Assembly: GCF_003202155.1 (NCBI RefSeq)
Contig: NZ_QFLI01000013.1
Coordinates: 62,001 to 126,000, forward strand
Reading direction: 5' to 3'
DNA length: 64,000 nucleotides
Origin: Marinifilum breve
GTDB taxonomy: Bacteria > Bacteroidota > Bacteroidia > Bacteroidales > Marinifilaceae
Part shown: in pieces, positions 17,946-26,889 of the stretch
Numbering within the stretch: the stretch's first letter is position 1
Layout: each line of letters begins with the position of its first letter
The notes under the pieces: model-generated
What the model saw: only the letters and a program-made list of their open reading frames with translations
Told to the model about the DNA's origin: nothing
Database searches by the model: none
Position numbers and translations under genes: made by a program

Positions 17946-19718
17946 ATGTCAAAAATAATAATCACACATTCCGATAAGGGAGAGGCGCTTGCTAATCACA
18001 TTGCCAATAATGGATTTGAGGCTGATATTATGCGCTCGCCAAAGAACTACGAAGAGCTTTGGAATAAATATGAAGCGCTAATTTTTATTGGAGCTTTGGG
18101 CATTTGTGTGCGCGAAATAGCTGCATTTTTAAATGATAAAAAAACAGATCCTGCGGTGATCAATATCGATGCCAACGGACAATTTGTTCAGCCTGTGGTT
18201 TCAGGACATTTGGGTGGAGCAAATCAATTGTCTGAAGATATTTCTCGCTTGTTGGGAGCAACTCCTGTTGTTACTACCGTTAGCGATACATCAGGATTGT
18301 GGGCATTGGATTTATTGCCGGAAAAACACAATTGGACTCTTGAATGCAAGGGCAAGCTTACCCAATTGATGGCAGCTTTTGTGAACAAACAAAAAACTGC
18401 TTTGCTGCTTGAGGTACGCGATAAAGGAAGCTTGATTTTGGAGACGGAAAAACCAGATCATGTTGATGTGTTTTTTAGTGCGGATGAAATCAAGCTGGAA
18501 GAGTACCAGCTTGTTTTGGCAGTAACACCATTTGTTCATGATTTTGGAGCCAAAGTGATTTATTACCGTCCTAAAGTTTTGCAATTGGGCTTAGGTTGTC
18601 AGCGCGATCTTCCTTTTGAGGCTTTCGAAACAGAATTGCTTTCGAAATTGGAAGAGCAGCGAATTTCTCCACTCTCTATTGCTGCAATCGGAACGGTTGA
18701 CTTAAAAGCCGATGAAAAGGCATTGATTGAACTGTCCGAGAAATGGAACATTCCAATGAACACATTTGGCGAAGAAGTATTATCACAATATGATATTCCA
18801 AATCCATCGGAAAAAGTAAGCGAGGTAACGGGAAGTTATAGCGTTTCTGAGGCTGCGGCCATGCACCTTTCGGGAAATGCTTTATTGGTTGAAAAACAAA
18901 AAGCAAAGGCAGGCGATAAGCACTTCACGTTTGCTTTGGCAATGGATAAGAACAGCGAACGAAAAGGTTTTGTAGAGTTTGTTGGGGCAGGTCCTGGCGA
19001 TCCGGAACTGGTTTCGGTTCGTGGAAAAAGAATGCTTCAGTCGGCCGATATGATTCTGTATGCAGGCAGCTTGGTTCCAAAAGAATTGACCAATTATGCA
19101 AAGCCTGGATGTGTGGTAAAAAGCTCGGCTGGCATGGATTTGATTACACAGATTGAAAGCATGAAGCCATACTACGATCGTGGATTGTTTGTGGTGCGTT
19201 TGCATACTGGCGATCCTTGTATTTATGGTGCCATTCAGGAGCAAATGGCCATTATGGATCAGTTGAAATGGAGCTATCACATTACTCCGGGAATTTCATC
19301 ATTCCAAGCGGCAGCAGCAGCTTTGGAATCTCAGTTTACCATTCCGGAAGAGGTGCAAACCATTATTCTGACTCGTGGTGAGGGAAGAACACCAATGCCT
19401 GATCGTGAGCAATTGAACAAATTGGCCCAATCGCAAAGTACCATGTGTATTTACCTGAGTGCTTCCATTGCCGAGAAGGTTCAGGCGCAACTTTCGGAGC
19501 ATTATCCACCGGAAACTCCTGTGGCGGTTTGCTACAAACTAACCTGGAAGGATGAAAAAATCTATCGTTGTACACTGGAAACATTGGCAAAAACTGTAGA
19601 AGAAAACAATTTGAAAATGACTACCATGATTGTTGTGGGGAAAGCCATCGACAATCGATCGGGATTTTCAAAGCTGTACGATAAGAAATTTACTCACGCA
19701 TTTCGCGAGGGAAAATAG
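17946..19718 (+). CDS. cbiG: Fusion: cobalt-precorrin-5A hydrolase (CbiG) with cobalt-precorrin-4 C11-methyltransferase (CbiF)
   Basis: Residues 1 to about 335 are CbiG, which opens the lactone of cobalt-precorrin-5A: FIGALGICVREIA, VVSGHLGGANQLS, and the C-terminal part with LQLGLGCQRD and IGTVDLKADE. From about residue 340 the protein is CbiF/CobM (FVGAGPGDPELVSVRG, VRLHTGDPCIYGAI, ITPGISSFQAAAA, ILTRGEGRTPMP). The two domains catalyse consecutive steps. It follows cobL by 15 bp. Confidence 0.94.
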   Translation: MSKIIITHSDKGEALANHIANNGFEADIMRSPKNYEELWNKYEALIFIGALGICVREIAAFLNDKKTDPAVINIDANGQFVQPVVSGHLGGANQLSEDISRLLGATPVVTTVSDTSGLWALDLLPEKHNWTLECKGKLTQLMAAFVNKQKTALLLEVRDKGSLILETEKPDHVDVFFSADEIKLEEYQLVLAVTPFVHDFGAKVIYYRPKVLQLGLGCQRDLPFEAFETELLSKLEEQRISPLSIAAIGTVDLKADEKALIELSEKWNIPMNTFGEEVLSQYDIPNPSEKVSEVTGSYSVSEAAAMHLSGNALLVEKQKAKAGDKHFTFALAMDKNSERKGFVEFVGAGPGDPELVSVRGKRMLQSADMILYAGSLVPKELTNYAKPGCVVKSSAGMDLITQIESMKPYYDRGLFVVRLHTGDPCIYGAIQEQMAIMDQLKWSYHITPGISSFQAAAAALESQFTIPEEVQTIILTRGEGRTPMPDREQLNKLAQSQSTMCIYLSASIAEKVQAQLSEHYPPETPVAVCYKLTWKDEKIYRCTLETLAKTVEENNLKMTTMIVVGKAIDNRSGFSKLYDKKFTHAFREGK

Positions 19719-19721
19719 ATT

Positions 19722-19773
19722 GTAAAAACTTTCATGATGGAATGAGAATAACCAGCCATCATGAAAGTTTTAC
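19722..19773 (+). other. Long inverted repeat between cbiG-cbiF and cbiJ-cbiD
   Basis: The arms GTAAAAACTTTCATGATGG (19723-19741, one bulged A) and CCATCATGAAAGTTTTAC (19756-19773) form an 18-bp stem around a loop of about 15 nt. No T run follows, so it is not a standard terminator. It could stabilise or process the transcript in the 168-bp gap. Confidence 0.7.
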
Positions 19774-19886
19774 CTTATTGTGTGAATGAGGAATTAGAAT
19801 TACCTGATTGACGCTAATCACTTTGCTTTTGTATTACAGGACTTTTCTACTCTTTCACTATTCCAACTATTCAAGACTTTACTGAT

Positions 19887-21719
19887 ATGGTACTAATTTT
19901 TGGCGGAACAACAGAAGGAAAAAGAGTTGCTGAACTATTCGATATTATAGGGCAGCAATATTTTTATTCCACAAAAACCGATTCGCACAAACAAATTAAA
20001 GGCGAGCGTGTTTTTGGCAATATGGACAGTTCAAAAATCAAAGAGTTCTGTCAAGATAAAGGCATTCGATTGATAGTTGATGCAGCTCACCCTTTTGCAG
20101 TTTATTTGCATGATAATATTTATCAGTCAGCTCAGGAATTAGGAATTGCAAGCATTCGTTACGAGCGAAAGTTTCCAGAGATTAAATCTTCGATACATGT
20201 TCGTTTGTTCGATTCCTACGGGTGCATGACAGAAGCACTTTTGCAAGAAGAGTATCAGAATATATTGGCCTTAACAGGTGTTCAGACCATTAACAAACTA
20301 AGGCCACTTTGGGATAAGCGAACCTGTTATTTTAGGATATTGGATACCGATCTTAGTCGTCAAAAAGCAAGGGAAACCGAATTGGATTTCCAGTTTGTGA
20401 TTCCCATGGATCCAAAGGCAGGTGCTGAGGAATTGGCGATTTTAACAAAGAAGCTGAATGCAGAAATTCTACTTTCGAAAGAGAGTGGAGAATCGGGCTT
20501 GTTTGAAACGAAAGAGAAAGTTGCCGAACAGTTGAATATTCCTTTATGGGTAGTGAAGCGACCAGAATTGCCTGCTTTCGATTATGTGGTGGATGATCCC
20601 AAATCTTTCCTGCAGCAATTTTATCAGGTTAAGAAAACGAGCTTAAAGATTGAAGGACAATTGCGAAGTGGATTTACTACCGGAACCTGTTTGACTGCGG
20701 CCACAAAAGCTTGTTTTATTGCTTTGGCAGAAAATAAATTCCCTCGATGGGTTGAAGTGGAATTGCCGGGAGGAGAAAAAGCCAGGTATGCTATCTTTCC
20801 TGAAAACTTATCAAGTAAATCAGCTTCCTGTGTAGTAATTAAAGATGCAGGTGATGATCCAGATGTGATCCATGGCAAAGAGATAGGTTGTGAGTTGTCA
20901 TTTTCTGAAAATCCAGGAGTTCAGTTTGAAAGAGGAAAGGGTGTGGGAGTGATTACTTTACCTGGTCTGCAAGTTCCTGTTGGTGAACCTGCCATTAATC
21001 CGGTTCCCCGGAAAATGGTGTCCAATGTTTTGGAAAAATTGTCTGATCAATACGAAATGGAATTGGCTTTTAAGGTGAAGGCATTTATCCCGGAAGGAGA
21101 AGAGTTAGCCAAACAAACCTTTAATCCAAGAATTGGAGTGGAAGGTGGCATTTCAATTATCGGAACCACAGGAATTGTAAAACCTTTATCGAATGAGGCA
21201 TTTTTAGCCAGCATCAAGCAGCAGGTGAAGGTGGCCAAAGGGAATGAGTGTAGTGAAATTGTGCTGACTTCTGGAAAGAGAAGCGAAAACCGCTTGAAGG
21301 AGAATTTTCCAAATCTTCCCTCAGTTGCTTTTATTCATTTTGGAAACTTGGTTGGCGATACCATTCAATTGGGTGTTGATGAGGGAATGGAGAGAATCAA
21401 TGTGGCCATCATGTTTGGAAAATCGGTAAAGTTGGCCGAAGGAAACATGAATACCCACAGTAAGAATGTTGTTTTTAATGCAGACTTTGTTGCCGATTTG
21501 GCCAAACAAACTGGATATTCTGATGAAATCCAAAATCAAATCAAGGAATTGAAATTGGCCAATGCCATTTTGGATATCATTCCTTTTTCGGAAGATGAAC
21601 CTTTTTACAATTTGGTAGCTCAGAAATGCTTGGAAAATTGTCAGCAACTACTGAATGACTCATGTTCAATTCAGCTATTCCTTTTGGTAGGTGATGAGGG
21701 TATGATTATCGCAAAATAA
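19887..21719 (+). CDS. cbiJ: Fusion: precorrin-6A reductase (CbiJ) with cobalt-precorrin-5B C1-methyltransferase (CbiD)
   Basis: Residues 1 to about 250 are CbiJ/CobK (ILIFGGTTEG-like start as VLIFGGTTEGKR, DAAHPFAVYL, YERKFPE), which reduces precorrin-6A. From about residue 257 the protein is CbiD, the C1-methyltransferase specific to the anaerobic route (LRSGFTTGTCLTAATKA, DAGDDPDVIHGKEI, NPVPRKM, EGGISIIGTTGIV). CbiD marks the cobalt-early pathway. The two activities are consecutive steps. 610 aa equals the sum of the two single proteins. Confidence 0.94.
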   Translation: MVLIFGGTTEGKRVAELFDIIGQQYFYSTKTDSHKQIKGERVFGNMDSSKIKEFCQDKGIRLIVDAAHPFAVYLHDNIYQSAQELGIASIRYERKFPEIKSSIHVRLFDSYGCMTEALLQEEYQNILALTGVQTINKLRPLWDKRTCYFRILDTDLSRQKARETELDFQFVIPMDPKAGAEELAILTKKLNAEILLSKESGESGLFETKEKVAEQLNIPLWVVKRPELPAFDYVVDDPKSFLQQFYQVKKTSLKIEGQLRSGFTTGTCLTAATKACFIALAENKFPRWVEVELPGGEKARYAIFPENLSSKSASCVVIKDAGDDPDVIHGKEIGCELSFSENPGVQFERGKGVGVITLPGLQVPVGEPAINPVPRKMVSNVLEKLSDQYEMELAFKVKAFIPEGEELAKQTFNPRIGVEGGISIIGTTGIVKPLSNEAFLASIKQQVKVAKGNECSEIVLTSGKRSENRLKENFPNLPSVAFIHFGNLVGDTIQLGVDEGMERINVAIMFGKSVKLAEGNMNTHSKNVVFNADFVADLAKQTGYSDEIQNQIKELKLANAILDIIPFSEDEPFYNLVAQKCLENCQQLLNDSCSIQLFLLVGDEGMIIAK

Positions 21720-21783
21720 AATTGATAATTCATGCATGTGATAAGCTGATCATTTTTGTAATTTTAGTAAAAAATAAACTCTG

Positions 21784-23208
21784 ATGCACAGATCCATAAT
21801 TTTACTACTATTACTTCTGGTAAATATCAATTTATCAGCTCAAAATGTAGATATTCTCTACTTTACCGATGCTCATCGTATTTTTCCTGTTGATGATGTA
21901 GAAGGAGGCCGAGGTGGGGTGGCGCGTTTGAAGACCATTGTAGATGAAAGCAAATCGGATAACTCAAATACCCTGGTAATTCATGGTGGCGATTTGTGTG
22001 GAGGCGTTCTGTTTGGCGGAATGTACAAAGGCCTGCCCATGATTGAAGCTTTCAATGAAATTCCTGTGGATATCTGTAATTTTGGTCAGCATGAATTTGA
22101 TTTTGGGGTAGATCACACCTTGGAATTATTGAGTAAATCAAAATCGCAATGGTTTAGCTCAAATCTGAAAAACAGAGATGGTGATACTTTTGCCAATTTG
22201 CCAAATTACCTGATTAAAAAGATGGGAGAAATTAGAATTGCATTTATTGGTTTAACCGATGCGATGAATTCTACCATGAAAAGCAATCGGGTAATTCAGG
22301 AAGATTTGTCTGTTGCGATTTCCGAACTTATTGAAGAACTGCAAAATGTTGACTTTTTAATCGCTATCACTCAAGCGGATTTAGAAACCAACCGAAAGCT
22401 TTTGGAACAATTTCCTGATATCGATTTGGTGCTTACCGAGGAACAGTATGAATACGAAAGTAATGTATTCTACAAAGGGAACAAGCCCATTGTGGCTACA
22501 GCAGGGAACATGAGTTCGGTTGCCAAAATCAGTTTGCAAAAAGATGAACGGCCTTTGATTGATATCATACCATTGGATAAAAATATTGCATCGGAGAAGT
22601 ATTTGCGTGATATGGAAATCTTCTATAAGAAAGATATGGAACTTAAATTGGCTGAGAAGATTTCTTACTTGGAAGTTCCATTGAATTTTAGAGATGGAAT
22701 TACCAAAGAGAGCGCGGCTGGTAATCTGGTGAGTGATGCCTATAAGGAATGGCACAAGTCTGACGTTGGTTTAATCAATGGTGGAGGAATTAGAGCTGAT
22801 ATTCCCAAAGGTGATTTTACTTTAAAATCGGCCCGATCCTTATTGCCATTTGGTAATAAAATTTGCCAGATTCTGATAAAAGGAAAGGAGCTTAAATCTT
22901 TGCTAAAGAAATATGCTGGCAATACCAAAGGGCAATTGATACATGTGTCAGGCATTTCGTATCAATACGATCAGAAAACAGATTCAATTCAAGTAAAATG
23001 GAAAGATAAGGTACTTCCTGATGATGAATTGCTAACTGTTTCTTTGAATAATTACTTTCTGAAAAAGCTTGATGTGGAATGTGATGTTTTAATTGATGAA
23101 ACAGATGCAAATGCCAAGGAAGACTACGAAGTATTGCGTCAGTATTGCAAAAAGCAAAAAGCCTTGCACCCAAAGGTACAAGGCCGATTTGTTATTGTTC
23201 GTGAATAA
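21784..23208 (+). CDS. Exported metallophosphoesterase / 5'-nucleotidase-like protein
   Basis: A UshA-type enzyme that removes phosphate from nucleotides or similar esters in the periplasm. A signal peptide covers residues 1-19. The metallophosphatase part shows ILYFTDAHR, HGGDLCGG and NFGQHEFDFG. The C-terminal 5'-nucleotidase domain shows VGLINGGGIRADIPKG and LLPFGNKICQI. In the usual metal motif, DxH is present as DAH and GNHE appears as GQHE, so one asparagine is replaced. It lies 64 bp after cbiJ-cbiD and ends 1 bp from the converging receptor gene. A link to nucleotide-loop or corrinoid phosphate removal is only suggested by position. Confidence 0.82.
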   Translation: MHRSIILLLLLLVNINLSAQNVDILYFTDAHRIFPVDDVEGGRGGVARLKTIVDESKSDNSNTLVIHGGDLCGGVLFGGMYKGLPMIEAFNEIPVDICNFGQHEFDFGVDHTLELLSKSKSQWFSSNLKNRDGDTFANLPNYLIKKMGEIRIAFIGLTDAMNSTMKSNRVIQEDLSVAISELIEELQNVDFLIAITQADLETNRKLLEQFPDIDLVLTEEQYEYESNVFYKGNKPIVATAGNMSSVAKISLQKDERPLIDIIPLDKNIASEKYLRDMEIFYKKDMELKLAEKISYLEVPLNFRDGITKESAAGNLVSDAYKEWHKSDVGLINGGGIRADIPKGDFTLKSARSLLPFGNKICQILIKGKELKSLLKKYAGNTKGQLIHVSGISYQYDQKTDSIQVKWKDKVLPDDELLTVSLNNYFLKKLDVECDVLIDETDANAKEDYEVLRQYCKKQKALHPKVQGRFVIVRE

Positions 23209-23209
23209 T

Positions 23210-25447
23210 TTAAAGATTCAAACTAAGTGTAAGGTGAAAGCTTCTTCCTGGCGCATAAATTGCCTGATTACTGCCTTTTACCGATCGACTTAAGTGTTCG
23301 TAGTAAGCTTCATCGAATAAATTTCTGATTCCTCCAATGATCTGAAAATGATCGGAAAACAGATAGCTTGCTTTAAAATCGAGAACTGTAAAATCAGGCG
23401 TTTCTGTTTCGCCATAATTTTCTGCGATTCGTCCCTGTTTGGCTGCATATCTTAGCATCAATTCAGGAGTAAACTTTTGCTTGCACAAATGAGCTCCCAA
23501 GCTGTATCTGATATCCAAAGGAGGAATTTCAGGCAATGGCTGATTGATCTCCTTGTTTTTACCGTAGGTATAAGCCAGGTTTAATCTGTGATATAAATTA
23601 TTTGTGATGGATTGATTAAAACCAATTTCAAACCCTCGCATTACTGCTTTATCGATATTTGTAAACTGTTTTATACCAGGAGCACTTGCCATTAATGGAT
23701 CAACATCCGATCTAATTTCGGAGCTGATGTAATCTCTCAACCAGGAATTAAACAGGTTAATGTCCAATGAAAAATACTTTGTTTTCCAATTTATATTGTA
23801 GTCGAGTTGATAGTTAATTTCCGGATCTAAATCAGGATTGCCAATTCTTTCGTATGGATCAACATCTACGGGAATATGGTTGATGAATCGTTCGGTTAAG
23901 CTGCCACTTCTTTCAGCTCTTCCAAACCAAATTCCCATTCTAAGATTTTCCGATAGGTTTTTGCTTGCCCCAATGCTAAACGAAAAATTCATTTCGTCGG
24001 AAGGGTCTTTAGAGTTGGTAATTACAAAGTTTTCAGCTTCATCTTTACTTTCAGCAGAATTGTGTTCTAATCTGCTTGAAGCAATAAAATGTGTTTCATT
24101 TACAGAGAAATGATACTCCCCAAAAACACCTAACTTTTCAATTTTACTGTCTTGCCAAATATTGTCGTAAGCTGTTTCCCCAGCCATTGGTCCCATCAGC
24201 ATTTCACGAGAACGGGTTCCATCTGCTTCCTCCGATTTGTAATCGATACCTGCAAATAATGAACTTTCCTTAAATTGAAAAGCTGCTTCCGATCTGAAAG
24301 CATAGTTTTTTGTTTCGGCTTTTGTAATGGCATTCACTTTTCGCGGATTTAAATTCTTTGTAAGATTATCCATTTCATGATCAACGAATGATGCATTTGC
24401 CGATGTTGAGATAGAAGCCAAGGCTGAATTTTTGAAAGTGATTTTGTGCCCCACACTTATCATTTTGGTATCGTCTTCTCGCAAATCCATATTTAAAGCT
24501 GGAAAATCAACATCTTCGGCATAGTTGCTATTGGCAGATGCTTGGATATTTTGAGAATTGGAGAGTTTAAAATTGGCTGCAAGTCCAATGTTTCTTCTGT
24601 TAAAACCTGAAGCCACCTTATCGCCATTGCCATCTTCATAATCCGAACCCTCGCTGTAGGCTCCAAAAACGCCAAAGTTGTAGAACTTGCCTTTTGCACC
24701 TGCTAATGCTTCGGTTCTGAATATTTCTCCGTTGCTTTCGTAGCTTCCGCTTGCACGACCAAATGCACTGGCTTTATCAGCAAATCCATTGGTTGATGAT
24801 TTGAAATGGATGCTGCCAGCAAAAGAATTTCCATATCGCAGCGAATGTGGTCCTTTTGTGATTTCTACCCTGTCGACCATATTTAAAGGCACCTGACTAA
24901 TGGGAGGATCCATTCGGTTGGGACAAGCCGCAGTAGCGCTCATTCCATTATCCATTACAATGTTTAACTGATCGTACTTAAAACCTCGCATTACCGGGTC
25001 GAATCCATAGCTTCCGCTCTTACGGATTCCACCAATTAAACCCGATTGACTTAAGAATTCACCAGCATCATGCGAAAGTTTATCGCTTGAACTAATTTGC
25101 ATGGTTTCCGATTCTTTTGCAGTCCTTTTTCGGGCAATAATTGTGGTTGGTAGTAAGCTAACGTATGTTTTACTCATATAAATCTTGCCCGATTGCAAGG
25201 CCGTTTTTATTTCGCTATTGGTAAACGAAATTTTCCCATAGTTTACATGCGATAAGTAAAGCTTTTCTCCTTCAATATATTCGATCGTAAATTCTCCATT
25301 GGCATTGGTATTTCCTTTCTGGTTTTGATAAAGAAAATGAGCTAATGCAATGGGATGTTCTGTTTCCAGATCTAAAAGCTGAATGCTTTTTTGTGAGTAG
25401 ACCTGTATACCTAAAAGTATAAAACAGGTCAGCAATATGTGTTTCAT
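23210..25447 (-). CDS. TonB-dependent receptor, probable copper receptor (OprC/NosA-like)
   Basis: An outer membrane receptor with signal peptide (MKHILLTCFILL..., cut near VYS), a regulatory-like domain to about residue 95, a plug and a barrel. The start at 25447 is chosen because the longer frame adds nine residues before a clean signal peptide. The plug has CPNRMDPP: cysteine 175 and methionine 179 form CxxxM. The barrel has VDHEMDN with H357-x-M359. A CxxxM plus HxM set is the Cu binding site described for OprC of Pseudomonas. The copper assignment rests on these residues and on the neighbouring CNGKC protein. Confidence 0.85.
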   Translation of the reverse strand: MKHILLTCFILLGIQVYSQKSIQLLDLETEHPIALAHFLYQNQKGNTNANGEFTIEYIEGEKLYLSHVNYGKISFTNSEIKTALQSGKIYMSKTYVSLLPTTIIARKRTAKESETMQISSSDKLSHDAGEFLSQSGLIGGIRKSGSYGFDPVMRGFKYDQLNIVMDNGMSATAACPNRMDPPISQVPLNMVDRVEITKGPHSLRYGNSFAGSIHFKSSTNGFADKASAFGRASGSYESNGEIFRTEALAGAKGKFYNFGVFGAYSEGSDYEDGNGDKVASGFNRRNIGLAANFKLSNSQNIQASANSNYAEDVDFPALNMDLREDDTKMISVGHKITFKNSALASISTSANASFVDHEMDNLTKNLNPRKVNAITKAETKNYAFRSEAAFQFKESSLFAGIDYKSEEADGTRSREMLMGPMAGETAYDNIWQDSKIEKLGVFGEYHFSVNETHFIASSRLEHNSAESKDEAENFVITNSKDPSDEMNFSFSIGASKNLSENLRMGIWFGRAERSGSLTERFINHIPVDVDPYERIGNPDLDPEINYQLDYNINWKTKYFSLDINLFNSWLRDYISSEIRSDVDPLMASAPGIKQFTNIDKAVMRGFEIGFNQSITNNLYHRLNLAYTYGKNKEINQPLPEIPPLDIRYSLGAHLCKQKFTPELMLRYAAKQGRIAENYGETETPDFTVLDFKASYLFSDHFQIIGGIRNLFDEAYYEHLSRSVKGSNQAIYAPGRSFHLTLSLNL

Positions 25448-25648
25448 GTGTTTAAAATTAGCTCCAAGACACAAGCATCAAGCTCCAAGTCATAAAAATA
25501 TCATGCTTGTATGCGTCAAAATACTTTTGTCATGGATGTTCATCCTTTAATTTGATGTATTCAATATTGCTGTATGTATTCAGTTCTGGGTACATACAAT
25601 TACACGATGGATAAAATATGCCATCGTTATTCGATAAAATTGAAAGGA

Positions 25649-26071
25649 TTAAACTCGAGGAGGATGAAAAACATCGGAGATGCAATTTCTTGGTTTGTGA
25701 TTGAATTTATACAAGGAAGAAGCATCTACAACTTTTGTTTTAGGTTGTGGAAGTATCTTGCTAGTGATTAATATGCAGTTCTGAATTTCTTTTTCGATGT
25801 TTATTTTTTCCTTTTTCGATTTCTGCTCCTCTTGCTTTTTGATTTGCTTTTTCAGGTGACACTTTCCATTACACTTCATCTCTGGTTTGTCCTTATTTTC
25901 ACAAATCTCGGCAAAGAAATCCTGATTGATTTTGAAATTCAACACTATAAAAGCGATCTCAAAAGTTTGGAATGAGAACAAAAGCAGGAGTATGTATGTG
26001 AATAATTTTTTCAATAGGAATAATAACAGACAAATGTGTATTAAATATACAAATCTTTTGGATGTAATCAT
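25649..26071 (-). CDS. Small membrane-anchored protein with CNGKC motif
   Basis: A small protein with hydrophobic N-terminal helices, then a stretch with CENKDKPEMKCNGKCHLKKQ followed by a charged, K/E-rich segment and a variable tail. Three cysteines and a histidine in a short stretch suggest metal binding. I recall proteins of this look beside TonB receptors in Bacteroidota, but have no name for them. It lies upstream of the copper-type receptor on the same strand. The start is uncertain: ATG at 26116 or 26071, or TTG at 26014, which would give a signal-like MKKLFTYILLLLF. Confidence 0.65.
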   Translation of the reverse strand: MITSKRFVYLIHICLLLFLLKKLFTYILLLLFSFQTFEIAFIVLNFKINQDFFAEICENKDKPEMKCNGKCHLKKQIKKQEEQKSKKEKINIEKEIQNCILITSKILPQPKTKVVDASSLYKFNHKPRNCISDVFHPPRV

Positions 26072-26195
26072 TCTGGAAACTTTCGAAAGATTATCCATAT
26101 AGATAATTCTATCCAATGAATATTTTATTATTCAACGAGTAGGAATTTGAATTTAGGGAAGGTTTCCACAAACAATTTTATTAAATGAATTGATG

Positions 26196-26446
26196 TTTCC
26201 AATGGAAACAGCTTGATTTTTTAGAAGTAGATTTTCTATTGACAATAGGTTAACTTTTTGGAAGTAGTTTTTCCCTTGGAAATAGCTTGACTTTTTGGTA
26301 GGAAGTGGTTTTTCCCATGGAAATAGCTTGACTTTTTAGTGGGAAGTAGATTTTCCAATGGAAAAAGGCCAACTTTTTGAATGAAAGTAGTTTTTCCATC
26401 GGAAAGAGGCTGACTTTTCGAACGGAAGTGTAATTGTCATTGGAAA
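26196..26446. repeat. Array of seven palindromic units, period 37-41 bp
   Basis: Cores of the form TTTCCnnnGGAAA begin at 26196, 26233, 26270, 26311, 26352, 26393 and 26434 (spacing 37, 37, 41, 41, 41, 41). The second and last cores are degraded. The spacers share AGCTTGACTTTTT and GGAAGTAG. No real gene runs through it; a 67-residue open frame on the minus strand is just the repeat translated. It lies between the CNGKC gene and the yedF-selD pair. Nothing else was seen in 26117-26545. Confidence 0.85.
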
Positions 26447-26545
26447 TGCACAATTTTTTCGAAAAGCCAGTTTAGAATATCAAGACAATAAAAAAGCCTA
26501 CCACATTATGTGATAAGCTTGTAATATTCTTAATCGAATTTGGCC

Positions 26546-26887
26546 TTATAAATTAATTACCTTATCGGCATCGGCCTGGAGCGTTATAATGTCTGGCATG
26601 CTACCAACATTACCAACTTTTACTTTATCCAATAAATTGTAGTGATCAAGACAGGTTTTGCAAGCCAGCATGCTTACTCCTTTGTTTGCCAGATTTTGCA
26701 ATCCTTCCAAGGCAGGTGAATCTTCACAAATCAACTTTACGCCAGCGTTGTAGAATACAATTATTTTCGGTAATCTGTTTTCTGCATCCAATAGTTTAAA
26801 GTAATTGCTTGCCAATTTTACGCCCAATTCTTCACTTCCGTTACCCATTCCATTTTGAGTAACTTGAATTAATGTATTTCTGTGCAT
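26546..26887 (-). CDS. yedF: DsrE/YedF-like sulfurtransferase-like selenium metabolism protein
   Basis: A small DsrE-fold protein resembling the C-terminal half of YedF. It shows NGMGNGSEELG at the start and a conserved LACKTCLDHY motif with two cysteines near residues 74-77. There is no N-terminal TusA-like (SirA) domain. The gene starts 2 bp after selD ends, so it is in the same operon, and the pairing with SelD supports a role in selenium handling. Its reaction is not established. Confidence 0.85.
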   Translation of the reverse strand: MHRNTLIQVTQNGMGNGSEELGVKLASNYFKLLDAENRLPKIIVFYNAGVKLICEDSPALEGLQNLANKGVSMLACKTCLDHYNLLDKVKVGNVGSMPDIITLQADADKVINL

Positions 26888-26889
26888 GA

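Noticed and set aside
21784-23208. Alpha-ribazole phosphatase CobC
   Set aside because: The motifs are those of metallophosphoesterase plus 5'-nucleotidase C-terminal domain, not of the histidine phosphatase family to which CobC belongs.
25574-25771. 65-residue plus-strand open frame
   Set aside because: Overlaps the end of the CNGKC gene on the other strand and shows no signal or motif.
26250-26453. Small repetitive protein on the minus strand
   Set aside because: The 67-residue frame is the palindrome array read as codons; the 37-bp steps at one end would break any frame.
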